Assembly: GCA_948474755.1 (NCBI GenBank)
Contig: CAOLHI010001848.1
Span: forward strand, 1 to 64,000
From: Ctenosaura bakeri
Lineage: Eukaryota > Chordata > Lepidosauria > Squamata > Iguanidae
Length of the DNA: 64,000 nucleotides
Direction: 5' to 3'
Shown: one piece after another, positions 12,662 to 23,433 of the stretch
Layout: the number at the start of each line of letters is the position of its first letter
Numbering within the stretch: the stretch's first letter is position 1
Position numbers and translations under genes: made by a program
The notes under the pieces: model-generated
Database searches by the model: none
What the model was told of the DNA's origin: nothing
The model's input: only the letters and a program-made list of their open reading frames with translations

Positions 12662-13078
12662 ATCTGATGGTCCAGATCAGACTGTAGCCACTGTCCAAAA
12701 GCTAGAGGAAGTCATCTTTACTTCAGATGACAGTTTTCTCACTACAGGTAATTTAGAGAGTTTTTGTAGTTCTCAAATTTTTTTTAAAAAAACTGGCCTG
12801 AATTCTGTTGTTATTTCTACTTTTAGGTTCTACTATAGATTAAGATCCCACTGAATCAATGGAATTTACCTGTGTGTTGAAATTACCATTCAACAATTCA
12901 TTGAATGGATCTACTCTAATTGGGCTTAAACAACAAAAATCTAGCCTGTGTGTGTGTTTGTGTCTTTTAAAATAAGATCATTTCTCATACACTGACTGGA
13001 GACGTGTGTAAAAGACATAAAATTAAAGTATTCCAAGCTCAAGAATTTGTTTTGAATACCAGCACTGAGCAGAGGTCA
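12662..13078. other. no recognisable gene
   Basis: AT-rich; includes a 'cactgaatcaatggaattta' scrap (12850-12869) of a fragment repeated elsewhere in the window, and a short TG tract (12945-12961). Confidence 0.45.
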
Positions 13079-13304
13079 CTAGAACCTAAATACCCTAAAG
13101 GCATCAGATACTGTCTAATCTTTGAAGCTAAGCAGGGTAAACCCTAGTTAGTACTGGGATGGGACACTGCCAATGAATACCAGGTGCTCTAGGCTATTTT
13201 TCAGAAGAAGCAACTGGCAAAACCACCTCTGAGTATTCCCTGACTAAGAAAGCTCTATGAACTTCATGGGGTTGCCATAAGTTGACAAGTAATTGAAGGC
13301 ATGC
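13079..13304 (+). mobile_element. 5S-rRNA-derived SINE
   Basis: From about 13079 to 13200 the sequence follows 5S rRNA order with scattered substitutions: 'gaagctaagcagggt' (13123-13137), 'ttagtactgggatggga' (about 13147-13163), 'aataccaggtgctctaggc' (about 13176-13194). These cover the internal RNA polymerase III control region. It then runs into a non-5S body and ends with 'gttgccataagttgacaag' and 'attgaaggca', the same tail as the tRNA-derived SINEs here. The fused tail and the drift rule out a functional 5S gene. The shared tail suggests mobilisation by the same LINE. Confidence 0.75.
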
Positions 13305-13368
13305 TTGTGCATGCATGCATTCATATGGATGTGCGCGCATGCGCGCGCACACACACACACACACACAC
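13305..13368. repeat. alternating purine-pyrimidine microsatellite
   Basis: A (TGCA)-type stretch, then alternating CG/GC bases, then (CA)n (about 13348-13368). It directly follows the tail of the 5S-derived SINE. Alternating CG/CA tracts of this kind can adopt Z-DNA. Confidence 0.75.
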
Positions 13369-15972
13369 TAGAATCCGCTCTTGGTTAGCAGGTATTCTAA
13401 GCTTTCTTGCCGTACAGTTTATAGCTGGATTAAAACCATATTGTTGCTGCTATTGTAAAATAATTGGTTAATCAACTCCAAATCAGCTACAGATATATTA
13501 CTAAATGGAACTATATTAGATGAATCTTCTGGACACCCTGGCTTAGATCAATGTGTTTCTCTGGTTTAATCTCTGGCATTTCCATTTGCAGGTTATATGA
13601 AAGCCCCTTGCTTGAGAAGCTGGGAAACTGCTGGTAGTTCATGTAAACATTACTGGGTGAGAATGGCAAATAGTTTTAACCTGATATAACCTGATATGCT
13701 ATTAAAGGAGAAAGAAAAATTTTCTATGGCTCTATAGTTCTGCTGTCCCATCTATTCTTTTGTAAATGGTAGACTTGGAGTCCCCTTAACAGCTGCAGGC
13801 TTGGCATGGGGTCTCCACAGATCAACATTGCTCCTCAAGGCCAGAAATTTGACTGGATTAACAAGCATTCAACTTATTCAAAACAATCTTGACAATGTAG
13901 CCTAGTACCATGAGATTGTTTGCTATGATGCTGCAAGAGGAATAAAACAGAGGAAAAAATATAACTCAGCTATAAGAAGAGTAGGGACTATTAGCTATAA
14001 ATAAACTTCTCATCTAGTTGATATTTTCCATGAAGAAATAGCATGCTTTCCCACCATTTCCAGAGGTGCAGATAGGCAGATAAAATGATCAAGATAAATC
14101 ACACAGCCACAAAACACTTTATCTTGTTTTACCTAAATGTGCTGTGCAGAAGAAATATAGATTGCAGATGAGTGGGATGATGAATGGGAGAAACATAACT
14201 CTGATGAAAGATTTGGCCTTGATATAAAATTAGCCTGGTATCCATCTCACATGGATACTTTGTGGTACTTACCAATATAAGGCCATCCATTGTTGAATTA
14301 TATTGATGTGGAAATATATAATGCAGAAGTGTGTGAAAAAAGCTCAAATTAAGGAGTTTGGAGGTGTGGATTTAATGAATTTGAAATTCCAGAAACTTAT
14401 TCCAAATCCTCTGAAGTCTGCTCTGACAAATTATGGACAGCAATATCTCCTAACCATCACATGTTTTCCACTAATAGCACTTTTTCTCCTTCCCTGTCCC
14501 AAACATCCCTGGTAGGGGAAACAACATAAAGAGCTCACAATAGAACTTCCATTATATATTTTGTGTATGTATTTCACAGATTTATATGCCAGCTTTCAAG
14601 CCATACTTCCACAAAGTATCTCACATCCAATCGAGGCTACAAAAACCAATAAAATCACCCTGTAGGACAAAAATCTTCCTATGTTTAAATAAGAGTTATT
14701 AAACTACCAAGTAGAATCACATAGAAAATTTTTGTGGAGAAACCATTAGGCTGTACACGCTTCAAGTGCCGGGAAATATTTTTACTACTATTTCCTCCTC
14801 CTCCTCTTATTTAAAAGCTGATTCCCAAAATCCTTCAGCCAACATGATTGCTGGTCATGACAGCTGGGGATTTTGGGAACTCTAGTCCTGGAAAATAGTT
14901 CTTCTGAGCTGTGGACACAATGGCAAATACATGTGTCAACAGGCAAGAATACTAGGATCCATAGGAAATACTTCATGTTTCTTGATATTGTGTTAAGAAC
15001 AAATGAAACCACATTTCTCTTGTCACCTGGTAGCTCCAAAGACCCAGGAAATAATAGAAGAACTAACAGAGGGTCTCACCAAAAAATGCCACCACAATCT
15101 TACTATCATCAGTATTTTATGGAATATTGCAGACAAAGAAAGGAGAGTTAGTGAGCTGACAGGAGGAAACAGCCAGACACTGTCAACACTCCTGACCACA
15201 TAATGTTAGCAACCTGATGAATGAGATGAGAATGAAAGCCTGTGCACACAGTAAAAAGGAAATCAGTAGACATATGAGGTCAGTTCAAAATGTTCCAGTC
15301 TTTGTTAATAATGGTGTGGTAAATTTTCAAGTGCCGGTGTTCATGATGATAGCTCTCATAGTTACATCCTCAAGAAGAGTTAAATAAAATTACAAGAATC
15401 TCTTTAGATCCATATCAACAACCCTACTGCAGAAGGTTTGTATAGTGAAGAGGTTTTATTTGGCTATTGCAAGCCATTCCAAAATAGTAAAGTACAAGAG
15501 AGAGAGAGAGCTGATAACAATGCACTGATATTGATGAATACCACATGTCCCTCCAGCTATTACAACCAAACTAGAGGGGACAAGTATGCCTGAAAAGGGT
15601 AGAAAATCCTTGCTAATCAACATCCCAGTGCTTCAGCCCTGTGAGGCCTAGCTCAACTACACTACCAGCCTTTATTCTTGTGTATATTCATTACAAGGAG
15701 ACAGGCTGTCCCTTCGTGCTCTAAACAGATGAATTAATGACAAAACACTGTCATATCTCCAATGAACTACCCACAGATTGTTTGTGTGTGTGTGTGTTCC
15801 AATCATCATTTTTCTTAAAAAAAATAAAAATAGAAACTACTATTAAAGATCACTTGGTTCCAAATTCCACCCTGCTTTGAGCTGAATTTACTCCCATTTG
15901 CTGTTTGTTTGTTTATTCTAAAATAGCCTCTTGCGTCCCAGCTTTGAAGTGCTTATATTATGATCTGATATA
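13369..15972. other. unannotated DNA with LINE-tail and MITE scraps
   Basis: A minus-strand LINE tail-like scrap lies near 14565-14690 ('tttatatgccagctttcaag'). A palindromic MITE scrap lies at 14820-14897 ('attcccaaaatccttcagcc' facing 'ggattttgggaactctagtc'). Short GA and TG tracts occur at 15500-15511 and 15785-15799. Short frames on both strands around 14788-15203 show no domain. Confidence 0.4.
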
Positions 15973-16060
15973 GGCCATTTCCGCACTAGGCTGTTATAGC
16001 ACGATGATTCTACTTTCAACATCCTCTGGAATCCTGGGGTTTGCAGTTTCGGGAGGGGTG
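15973..16060 (+). mobile_element. truncated copy of the palindromic MITE
   Basis: Left half of the family seen complete at 4801-4955: GGCCATTTCCGCACTAGG, 'ctgttatagca', 'tctactttcaacatcctctg' and 'aatcctggggtttgcagttt'. The right arm is missing and the sequence passes into a tract of (aaac/aagc)-like repeats after about 16060. Confidence 0.65.
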
Positions 16061-17129
16061 TTTTAAGCCATAGATAAATAAACAAGCAAGCAAGTGTTTC
16101 CAAATTTTGTTTTAGCCTAACTGCACATTAAGTTAATTATGCTTTTTAAAAAGCATATTTAGAACTGGCCACTCTTTCTTTAGAAGAAACAAAAAGGCTG
16201 TAGGGACCTCAAATGTGGATTGGGGCTAACAGGGGGCAGGTGTCACAGAAGGGAAGCTGAAGAGAATTTAATCCTTTTCCCAGATCCTTTTGCTGCTAAA
16301 TTCCACCCCTGTCACCATTACTATTAGTTGCTTCCAAAGGTGCTATTTGTTGTAGGGGCAGGTTGTAGCTCCTTTAGTAGTGGAGCTGAAACTCTTCCTG
16401 TTAGCATTCTTTTACTTAGCACAAACATTCAGCTGTGTATCCATTGCTTTTTTTGCAAAGGATTATGTTGTTCTTTTTGCTTATGTTGCAGCTACAAAGC
16501 TTTGTGTTTTAACCACTGATGACCTAATCAGTGCAAGATGAATGAGGTACCATTTTAAATACAACACTAGGGATGAGCTGCATATTAGTAAACACAAATT
16601 AGGCCATTCACAATGCATTTTATTGAGTATGAACTGCTTAAAAATGTCATTTTATATAATTGGTTTGGAAAGATTAGTGGAAAAAGATAAAATATGCATG
16701 AGATATGTATGAAAGTTTTTTTTTCTAAAGACTCTCATAAAAAAAGGTTATCTTTGTATGCTATCTTGTAGCTCTCTGTTTACATGGCATGCATTAATTT
16801 GCACTGAGACTGTGGCTTTAAAATTGTTCACAGGTAGTCTGGAGGTGGTTATTAATTTGTCCTAACTACCTCAAAATTATTTAAGGTGATTAGAACAAAA
16901 ATGGATTGCAATGAGTTCCAGAAAAAAACTTTTTAAATTGGGGGAGGGAGTTGGGATTAAAATTCCAAATCCAGCAGAGTGTAGGTAAGTATGAAATGAT
17001 GCTCACACAGATAATAAATAAATACTCTCAATTTTACAAATAAATACTCTCAATTTCAATCTTAAGACTAAGATTGGGTTTGATCTGAGTTGATGGTGAT
17101 TGACCAAAGAAGTCATCTTGCTGGGTTTA
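16061..17129. other. no gene; small tandem duplication
   Basis: Holds a short duplication of 'aataaatactctcaattt' (about 17017-17034 and 17039-17056). Otherwise AT-rich with no recognisable feature. Confidence 0.45.
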
Positions 17130-17785
17130 TTGTAGTAGGTTCAATGAAAAATGTCAGCCCAGCATGCAGTTGTTGTAAACAAGAAAGCTGCAAAGACAAA
17201 TTCCATGTTGGGTATACTTAGAAAAGGAAATCATTGTACAAACAGTTGTACAAATTTATGATGTGGCTACATTAGGAGTACTGTATATAGTTTTAATCAT
17301 TGAACACTAAAAAATGATATCATAGAGCTGCAAAGATGAGCTGCAAAAAGTCACAATAATCAGGTAGACAATGACAATTCCCATCTTTAGCTAAGAAAAA
17401 AAAGCGTGTTAGTGAAAACATGGTAAATAAGTTGTCTACTCAGAGTCATTAACTGAAACAAAATGGTGGATATAGAAGGTGATTCTCCATGCAAAGGATA
17501 TTGAAACTATGACATTCGTACCAGAAGAGACAGGGATGACTATCAACTTGGACATAGAAGAGGAATAAACAGATGTTATCAATGATTGCTAGTCATGTTG
17601 GCCAGACAGAGGCAGTATACCTCTGTATACCAGTGGAACATGAGCTGGAGAATGCTAACACACTCATGTTCTGTCCATAGGCTTCTTATCAGCATCTGCT
17701 TGGCCATTGTGGGAACAAAACTAGATGGGCCTTTGATCTGTTTCAGCATGTCTCTTCTTTTGGTGTTAATACCTATTGAGCTTTT
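17130..17785 (+). mobile_element. CR1-type LINE 3' portion
   Basis: Blocks in CR1 order: 'gcaaagacaaattccatgtt' (17190-17209), 'ttgtacaaatttatgatgtg' (17245-17264), 'tagagctgcaaagatgagct' (17322-17341), then a CR1 3' UTR with 'cagaggcagtatacctctg' (17607-17625), 'ggccattgtgggaacaaaac' (17702-17721) and 'gatgggcctttgatctgtt' (about 17724-17742). It encodes only remnants of the RT C-terminus and is heavily mutated and shortened internally. The same 3' end appears on the minus strand near 58.3 kb. Confidence 0.65.
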
Positions 17786-20307
17786 CTAATATAATAGCAT
17801 CATAATGGTTACCTTTTGATAGTACTAAAGAGTGTTCAATGCCCTTCTCATGCATTGCCTAGCTGTAATATTAACAACAGTCCTACATAAGAAGCCAAGG
17901 CTAGTATATCTGTATTACGCATGGGAAATCTAGTTCATGGGCAGCAACTTCCTGAGCTTATAGCTCTGACTTACCTGCTATGCTACAAAGTTCTCGTGTA
18001 ACTTGAGACCCCATTGTGTGAGTCTATGGGCAGGAATCCAACAAACATGAAAGGAAGGGGTCTCAGCCACAAACACACAAACTGAATAAGAACATCATAA
18101 ACACATGAACAAAGAACAAAAACAAAAATAGAAAGTAATGCCTACAGCCTGTGCAAATAAGAAATAATTATAAATACAAAAATACAGGCCTGAATAAAAT
18201 AAAAAAAAGTCAACAAACCTGGAATGCTACCTAACGTCATAACCAAAGCAAAAATATAGGCCTGAATACAATTCCACAAATTACAACAAGCAAGTCAATG
18301 TGCACAGAGCACTTCCTAAAGTTGCCATAAGTAAAAAAATCAGCACAGTATGAATGTAATTTGTAACAGTCTGCAAAATTACAAACTTTAATCTTTAAAC
18401 CTATTCTGTGGGTCTATGATATTTATATTTTATATATAATATTATTATATGCAGCTTCTCTGATCCAATTCCCCTGTCACTCATGCTTTCCCTTTCACAT
18501 CTTTTGATGCCTCAGTGTAGTTTATACACAACTGGCTATAATGGCTCTCTGCCAAGCTTGAATACAGCTCTAGCTGAGAGTTCCCCTTGTCTCTCTCATA
18601 ACAAAATGTCATTGTTGAAATCATCAGATGAAAAGGAAACAGTAGTCTGGCACTCTCCATTGTGCCTGAATGAAACTCCAGCCAAGAGACCCCCTTCCTT
18701 TTCCAATGTTGAGGCAAAGAAGAGGAAGCAGTATTCCTTCCATTGTACTTAAATCCTACTTAACTTACTTCCTGCTGGAGTTTATAACCAAGAATCTAAT
18801 GCCTGTGTTTGTTTTCATCCTTGCTGCAAGTGCCTTTTCCTTTGGGGCCATACTTTTTACGTCATAAGCCTGCAGGTAGGGACTCTTTCATTTCTATTAC
18901 TTGTAAATCACTCTTTTGGGATAAAGACTTAGGAACACATGTGTTAAACAAACAAAGTGCAGTGCATTTGTATCATAATCCTCACTCATGATGAGCCATA
19001 TACAGTTGGCCTGGGACATTTAAACTGTATAATGAGAGTAGATGATAAAAATATAAAGAGAATATCCTATTACAGGGAAGAGCAAGGGGGAATTTAAAAT
19101 GCATTCAATGCTTAGAGCTGTTGGATGATCATGTTTCTATGGCAACTTAGGTTGTAAGCAGATACTGCTTGCTTTTATTATATTCAAATATTTCCTTGGC
19201 ATATATTTAATACAGTAGCCTGGCAACATGTGCTCACATGTGTCCATCTCACTGTAGCATCTTTCCTTTATCTCTTTCCTCCTTTCCTTTTTCACTTTTG
19301 GCTTACATCTCTGTGTACATGCTGTACCATATACAGGCATCGCACACTTTTTAACATTTCGCTTTTCCAACCCTTTTCAATTACAACCAGAGCCCCTATA
19401 TTCAATGTGTGGTCCACTCTTTCAACCATGAGTACTAATTGAAAAAGGTTGAAAAGGTTGAAAAGGCAAATCATCAAAAAGTGACCATGGATTGCTTTTC
19501 CTACCTCCCCTGTAGCATCCTCTGTTCCAGCAGCTCCAACAGGACAGAAAAGGAGATGCTTTGATGGGTGGAAAGGAAGAGCAGAGACCAAAACACTGGC
19601 ATACCCAACAATGGCATCCACTTTCCTCCTCTTCCTGCACCTGAGGACTTGGTATGTGGACTTGTATGTGTTTGAATGTGTGTGATGTTCACTAGCCCCT
19701 GGTGGTGGGTTATTTGAGGGAGAGAGTATGAGAAAGAGAGTTCCTATTGGTGTGTTTCAACAGGGGGGAAGTCTTGGTTCTTCTACCCACCATGGATTGC
19801 TGAGATCCAAAGGAAGGCAACTGACCCATGGTTCAAAAACAAGAAAAGATGGAGTGACAGGAGAAGCAGGAGGTGTCAGGCTGCCAGTCTCTCTCTCTTT
19901 CTTTCCCTCCCTCTCCTTCTCTCTCTCTCTCTCTCTTGAATTAATGCCATATTTTTGTTCAGTCTGCATATAGACTGAACACAAAGATGGCGCCAACTTG
20001 ATTGAGAGAAAGCAGTGTGTGGTCAAAAATATTGTATAAATGATGCACAGCACACCGTTTCTAAGAGATGCACTGCAAATCTCTTATAAATTGTGTGCGG
20101 TGTATTAGTGTGCCAACTAAATGTGTGTGTGTGTGTGTGTGGTATTAGTTGGCATATGCATAGTCACTATATATGTGTGTGTATAGTGATTATGCATATA
20201 CCAACTAAAAATAGACTGGATTCTGTTTTCCAGTGATTTCTGCTTTTTGACAGTGCTTTGGTCCCTAACTTGTCAAATAAGCAGGGGATGCCTGAAAACA
20301 GAGCAAA
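17786..20307. other. unannotated DNA with simple repeats
   Basis: Contains two 'caaaaata.aggcctgaata' copies about 63 bp apart (18178 and 18249), three imperfect copies of 'ttgaaaagg' (19439-19467), a CT-rich tract (19889-19937) and (TG)n (20122-20140). Overlapping frames of 60-109 codons on both strands (18481-20053) look random or low-complexity; none shows a domain. Confidence 0.45.
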
Positions 20308-20310
20308 TGA

Positions 20311-20370
<60 letters not shown>

Positions 20371-20372
20371 GA
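20308..20372 (+). repeat. (GAAA)n microsatellite
   Basis: About 15 near-perfect GAAA units. A complementary (TTTC)n tract lies 2.8 kb downstream at 23177-23232. Confidence 0.95.
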
Positions 20373-20609
20373 GATATTGGAACAATTGATACTTAACAAA
20401 AAATAATAGGAACAATACTATCCTTTGCCTGCATGTGTAAACAAACATTTGTGTTTCCCCACCACTGTTCTTCCTTTAAAGCTCATATCAATAAAAGTGT
20501 TAAGTGTGATTGACATGCAGCATGAAATATCACTGTTTCCGCTGGGGAGGCCTGAAAGGAATGGAGCTTAAACTATACACTTGCAGATTCTGTTGCTGGA
20601 TGGAAGGAT

Positions 20610-21062
20610 ATAGAGACGTTGGAGCAGCTTCAGAGAAGGGCAACAAAGATAAGAGGTATGGAGAATATAAAATATGAAGAAAGGTTGAGAGCATTGGTCA
20701 CATTCAGTCTGGTGAAGAAAAGGCTGAGGAACGAGATGGTTGCACTCTTTAAATAAAGACTGTCACAAAGAGGATTCTGATGGTTTGTTCTTTTCTCTTC
20801 CAAAGTGTGGGACTAGATCTAATGGTTTTAAGTCATAAGAGAGTGGATTCTGATTGAACATTAGAAGGAACTTCTTGACAGTGCTATTTGACAATAGAAG
20901 CAATTACATAGCAAGTTGGTGGGGTCTCTTTGTCAGGATATCTTTTAAAAAAAGACGACATAGCTACTTGCTAGGGATGCTCTAGATGGATTTCCTCCTC
21001 TGAGTGGGGGGGTTGAACTTGGTTGCATGTGGGGACCCTTCCAACTTTATGATTCTATGAAT
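20610..21062 (+). mobile_element. CR1-type LINE 3' end
   Basis: CR1 order is clear: 'cagcttcagagaagggcaac', 'gaagaaaggttgagagcat', 'ggtgaagaaaaggctgagg', 'cattagaaggaacttcttga', 'gggatgctctagatggattt', and the typical ending 'cttccaactttatgattcta' with a TTCTATGA-type terminus near 21050-21062. Only the last part of the RT ORF and the 3' UTR are present; many substitutions indicate an old insertion. Confidence 0.8.
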
Positions 21063-23176
21063 CTGTGATGCTCATTCTTGATAGTCATTGGAAAACTATA
21101 CTTTACCTTATTATTGTCGTTTTCATTTAGTTATTTAAAAGAGGCTGTGTATAGATTTAGGTGTAGTAGGGGGTTATTTATTTATTTATTTATGTCAAAT
21201 TAAGACATATCCTCCATCAACAGTCTCTCATTTCATGAGGAATATCGTCTTACAAGCACCTCTCTTTTAGAATTGCTAGATCAGGAGCATCCCAGGAACT
21301 ATATTTTAGGACTCAACCCGGAGAGCTGGGCATAGCCCCAGTAGTATCATGGTGTGTGTGTGATCTTCCTGATGTCATTCAACATGATATATTGTATAAA
21401 TACTTTATACTTTAATATTGCTGATGAGAAAGAAGTAACAAACATGGAACATCTCTTTTCTTGATGAGACATTGAAACACACTTCTATAACAGTTTTGGT
21501 GCTAATATACAGTTGTCATATATCCCTTATTATAAGAGATATCTCTTATTTGAGGGCCAGAAGGCTTGACTGTTATAGGGCTGGCAAGTGTCCCTTATTA
21601 TAAGTTAGAAAGTTAGAAAGCTTTTCCTTTCATATCACCTAAACAAGATGCCCCAAAATCCTATAATTTTGGGTGTGACCCCCTCATAAAGACAAGAATG
21701 TCTGCATCATGTTATTTATGGATACAGATAATATGTTGATTTTCTATGGCTAAGTAAACTGAAATCAATACACAGTCTTGTTAGTAGCTGTCAACCTTGC
21801 ATGTCCTGAATTTTGACTGTCTTTTATTACATTGAAATCCTCGCAACACTATGCTGATATGATATTGTTTTACCCTTGAATATGTGGGAGGAATATGCTG
21901 AATGTACTGGAGGCATTTTTGCACACTTTTGGCCTGAAAATGGTTACAATTCTTTATGATGTGGTAAAGCCAATGAGTGATGGTGATGCTAGATTTTACT
22001 TATTCATTTTTCAGATGGACAAAAACAGCATTCTCCTTCAAAGCATTATGACAAACGGGCAGATGGTGAAATGGCATAATTGCTGGTTCAAAGCCAATAG
22101 TACTGCTGTATAACTGTCATTTTCTACATAAGAGAGAAACCTATTTTAATCTCATGTCTCAAAGTTCTATAATTGTCTAGTGTGAAAATTATAGCACTTT
22201 GATCCCACTTCGGCTCTGACTTTTAATACAAATTTGCATGCAACTGCTTTAATCAAAGCAATTAGTGAAATCATTAGTTGGGTGAATTATTCACCATAAA
22301 GTAGCCGTTGACCACTAAATGTAATACTAAGTGATATTTCCTTCTACATTTTGCTTATTATTTATTTATTTTGTATAGTATTTATACTTTCTCCAAATGT
22401 GGGACACAAGATGGTTCCAAACAGTAAAGCAAAATTAGCTAAAAACAAAACAATAAATGAAAATGCAATTGAAAGATCACTTAATTGTACTTGGTGGGGA
22501 CTCACTTTTGAATAATTTTGTGTTTCATCAATAAAGATTCATTATGACATTTTTGGTCTTATATCAATCAAATATTGACCAGGCAAAATAAAGTTCATGC
22601 TTGCAGACATGAAGGGTTAATCCATTTGTTACTCCCCACTAAAGCAAACCTATTGGATTTATGGGAATTGTGTAAGTGTTGACAAAGGAAGTCCTGTTCA
22701 GTCTATGGGCAGAATAATGGTTGCTGCCCCATACATGCATCGCAATTGCGGCTTTTACTATTTTGGTTCCATTTAAAGTCAGTTAATTAATGAGTGGATA
22801 CAATAGTTTTAAAAATGCCTGCCCCTTCAGTTCTGTCCAGGTAGCAAAATGCATTGGTCCCATCTTGTCTAGATTCATTAGAATCAACAAAAATCATTAA
22901 ATTCATTAAAATCAATGAACTTAAGCCTGGTTGAGTCACAACCTTTTTAAATAGTAATTATAACCTTTATTTATGACCTCATTAGAGTCACACTTTTTCG
23001 TTGCTGTGCCTCTTTGCCTATAAAAGCAGTTCAGTACATAAAAAAGCCAGTCAACAAAGCTGTGTCCTAGTAGGACTGTGAAAAAAAATGTTCACTGATT
23101 TGCAGTGAACAGCTATAAGGAGTTCCTCACACATGAGTTCTTACCTCCCTATATGCCATTCAACTATTCAGCTAGC
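21063..23176. other. unannotated DNA with an 18-bp palindrome
   Basis: A TTTA-repeat (about 21174-21193), a perfect palindrome ATAAGAGATATCTCTTAT (21532-21549) with a nearby repeated 'cccttattataag', and a minus-strand LINE-tail-like scrap (22358-22470). The 72-codon frame at 21895-22113 has no recognisable domain. Confidence 0.45.
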
Positions 23177-23180
23177 TTTT

Positions 23181-23232
<52 letters not shown>
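23177..23232 (+). repeat. (TTTC)n microsatellite
   Basis: Fourteen near-perfect TTTC units, reverse-complementary to the tract at 20308-20372. Confidence 0.95.
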
Positions 23233-23433
23233 AAAAATGCTGCTGTGCTTTGAGCTGTATAGGCAAAAAGGTCTGTCACTTTTCTCTTTGTGTATCTAAG
23301 CACACAAAGAGGTGCAGAAGGCAAAAATATGATAAGCTGGTTGCTCACAAATATACAAGCAAAGCATCCAATACTACTTTTTAATAATCTGTGCAACAAG
23401 GCAAGGCAGGGATTAACCAGAGTTTAAAATTTG

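Noticed and set aside
13079..13200. 5S rRNA gene
   Set aside because: Many substitutions and a fused SINE tail; no separate terminator or 5S spacer.
20308..20372. CRISPR-like array
   Set aside because: A tetranucleotide microsatellite without unique spacers; the window is vertebrate DNA.
20167..20448. 93-codon Ser/Phe/Leu-rich frame and similar frames at 23.1-23.4 kb
   Set aside because: Produced by (GAAA)n/(TTTC)n microsatellites.
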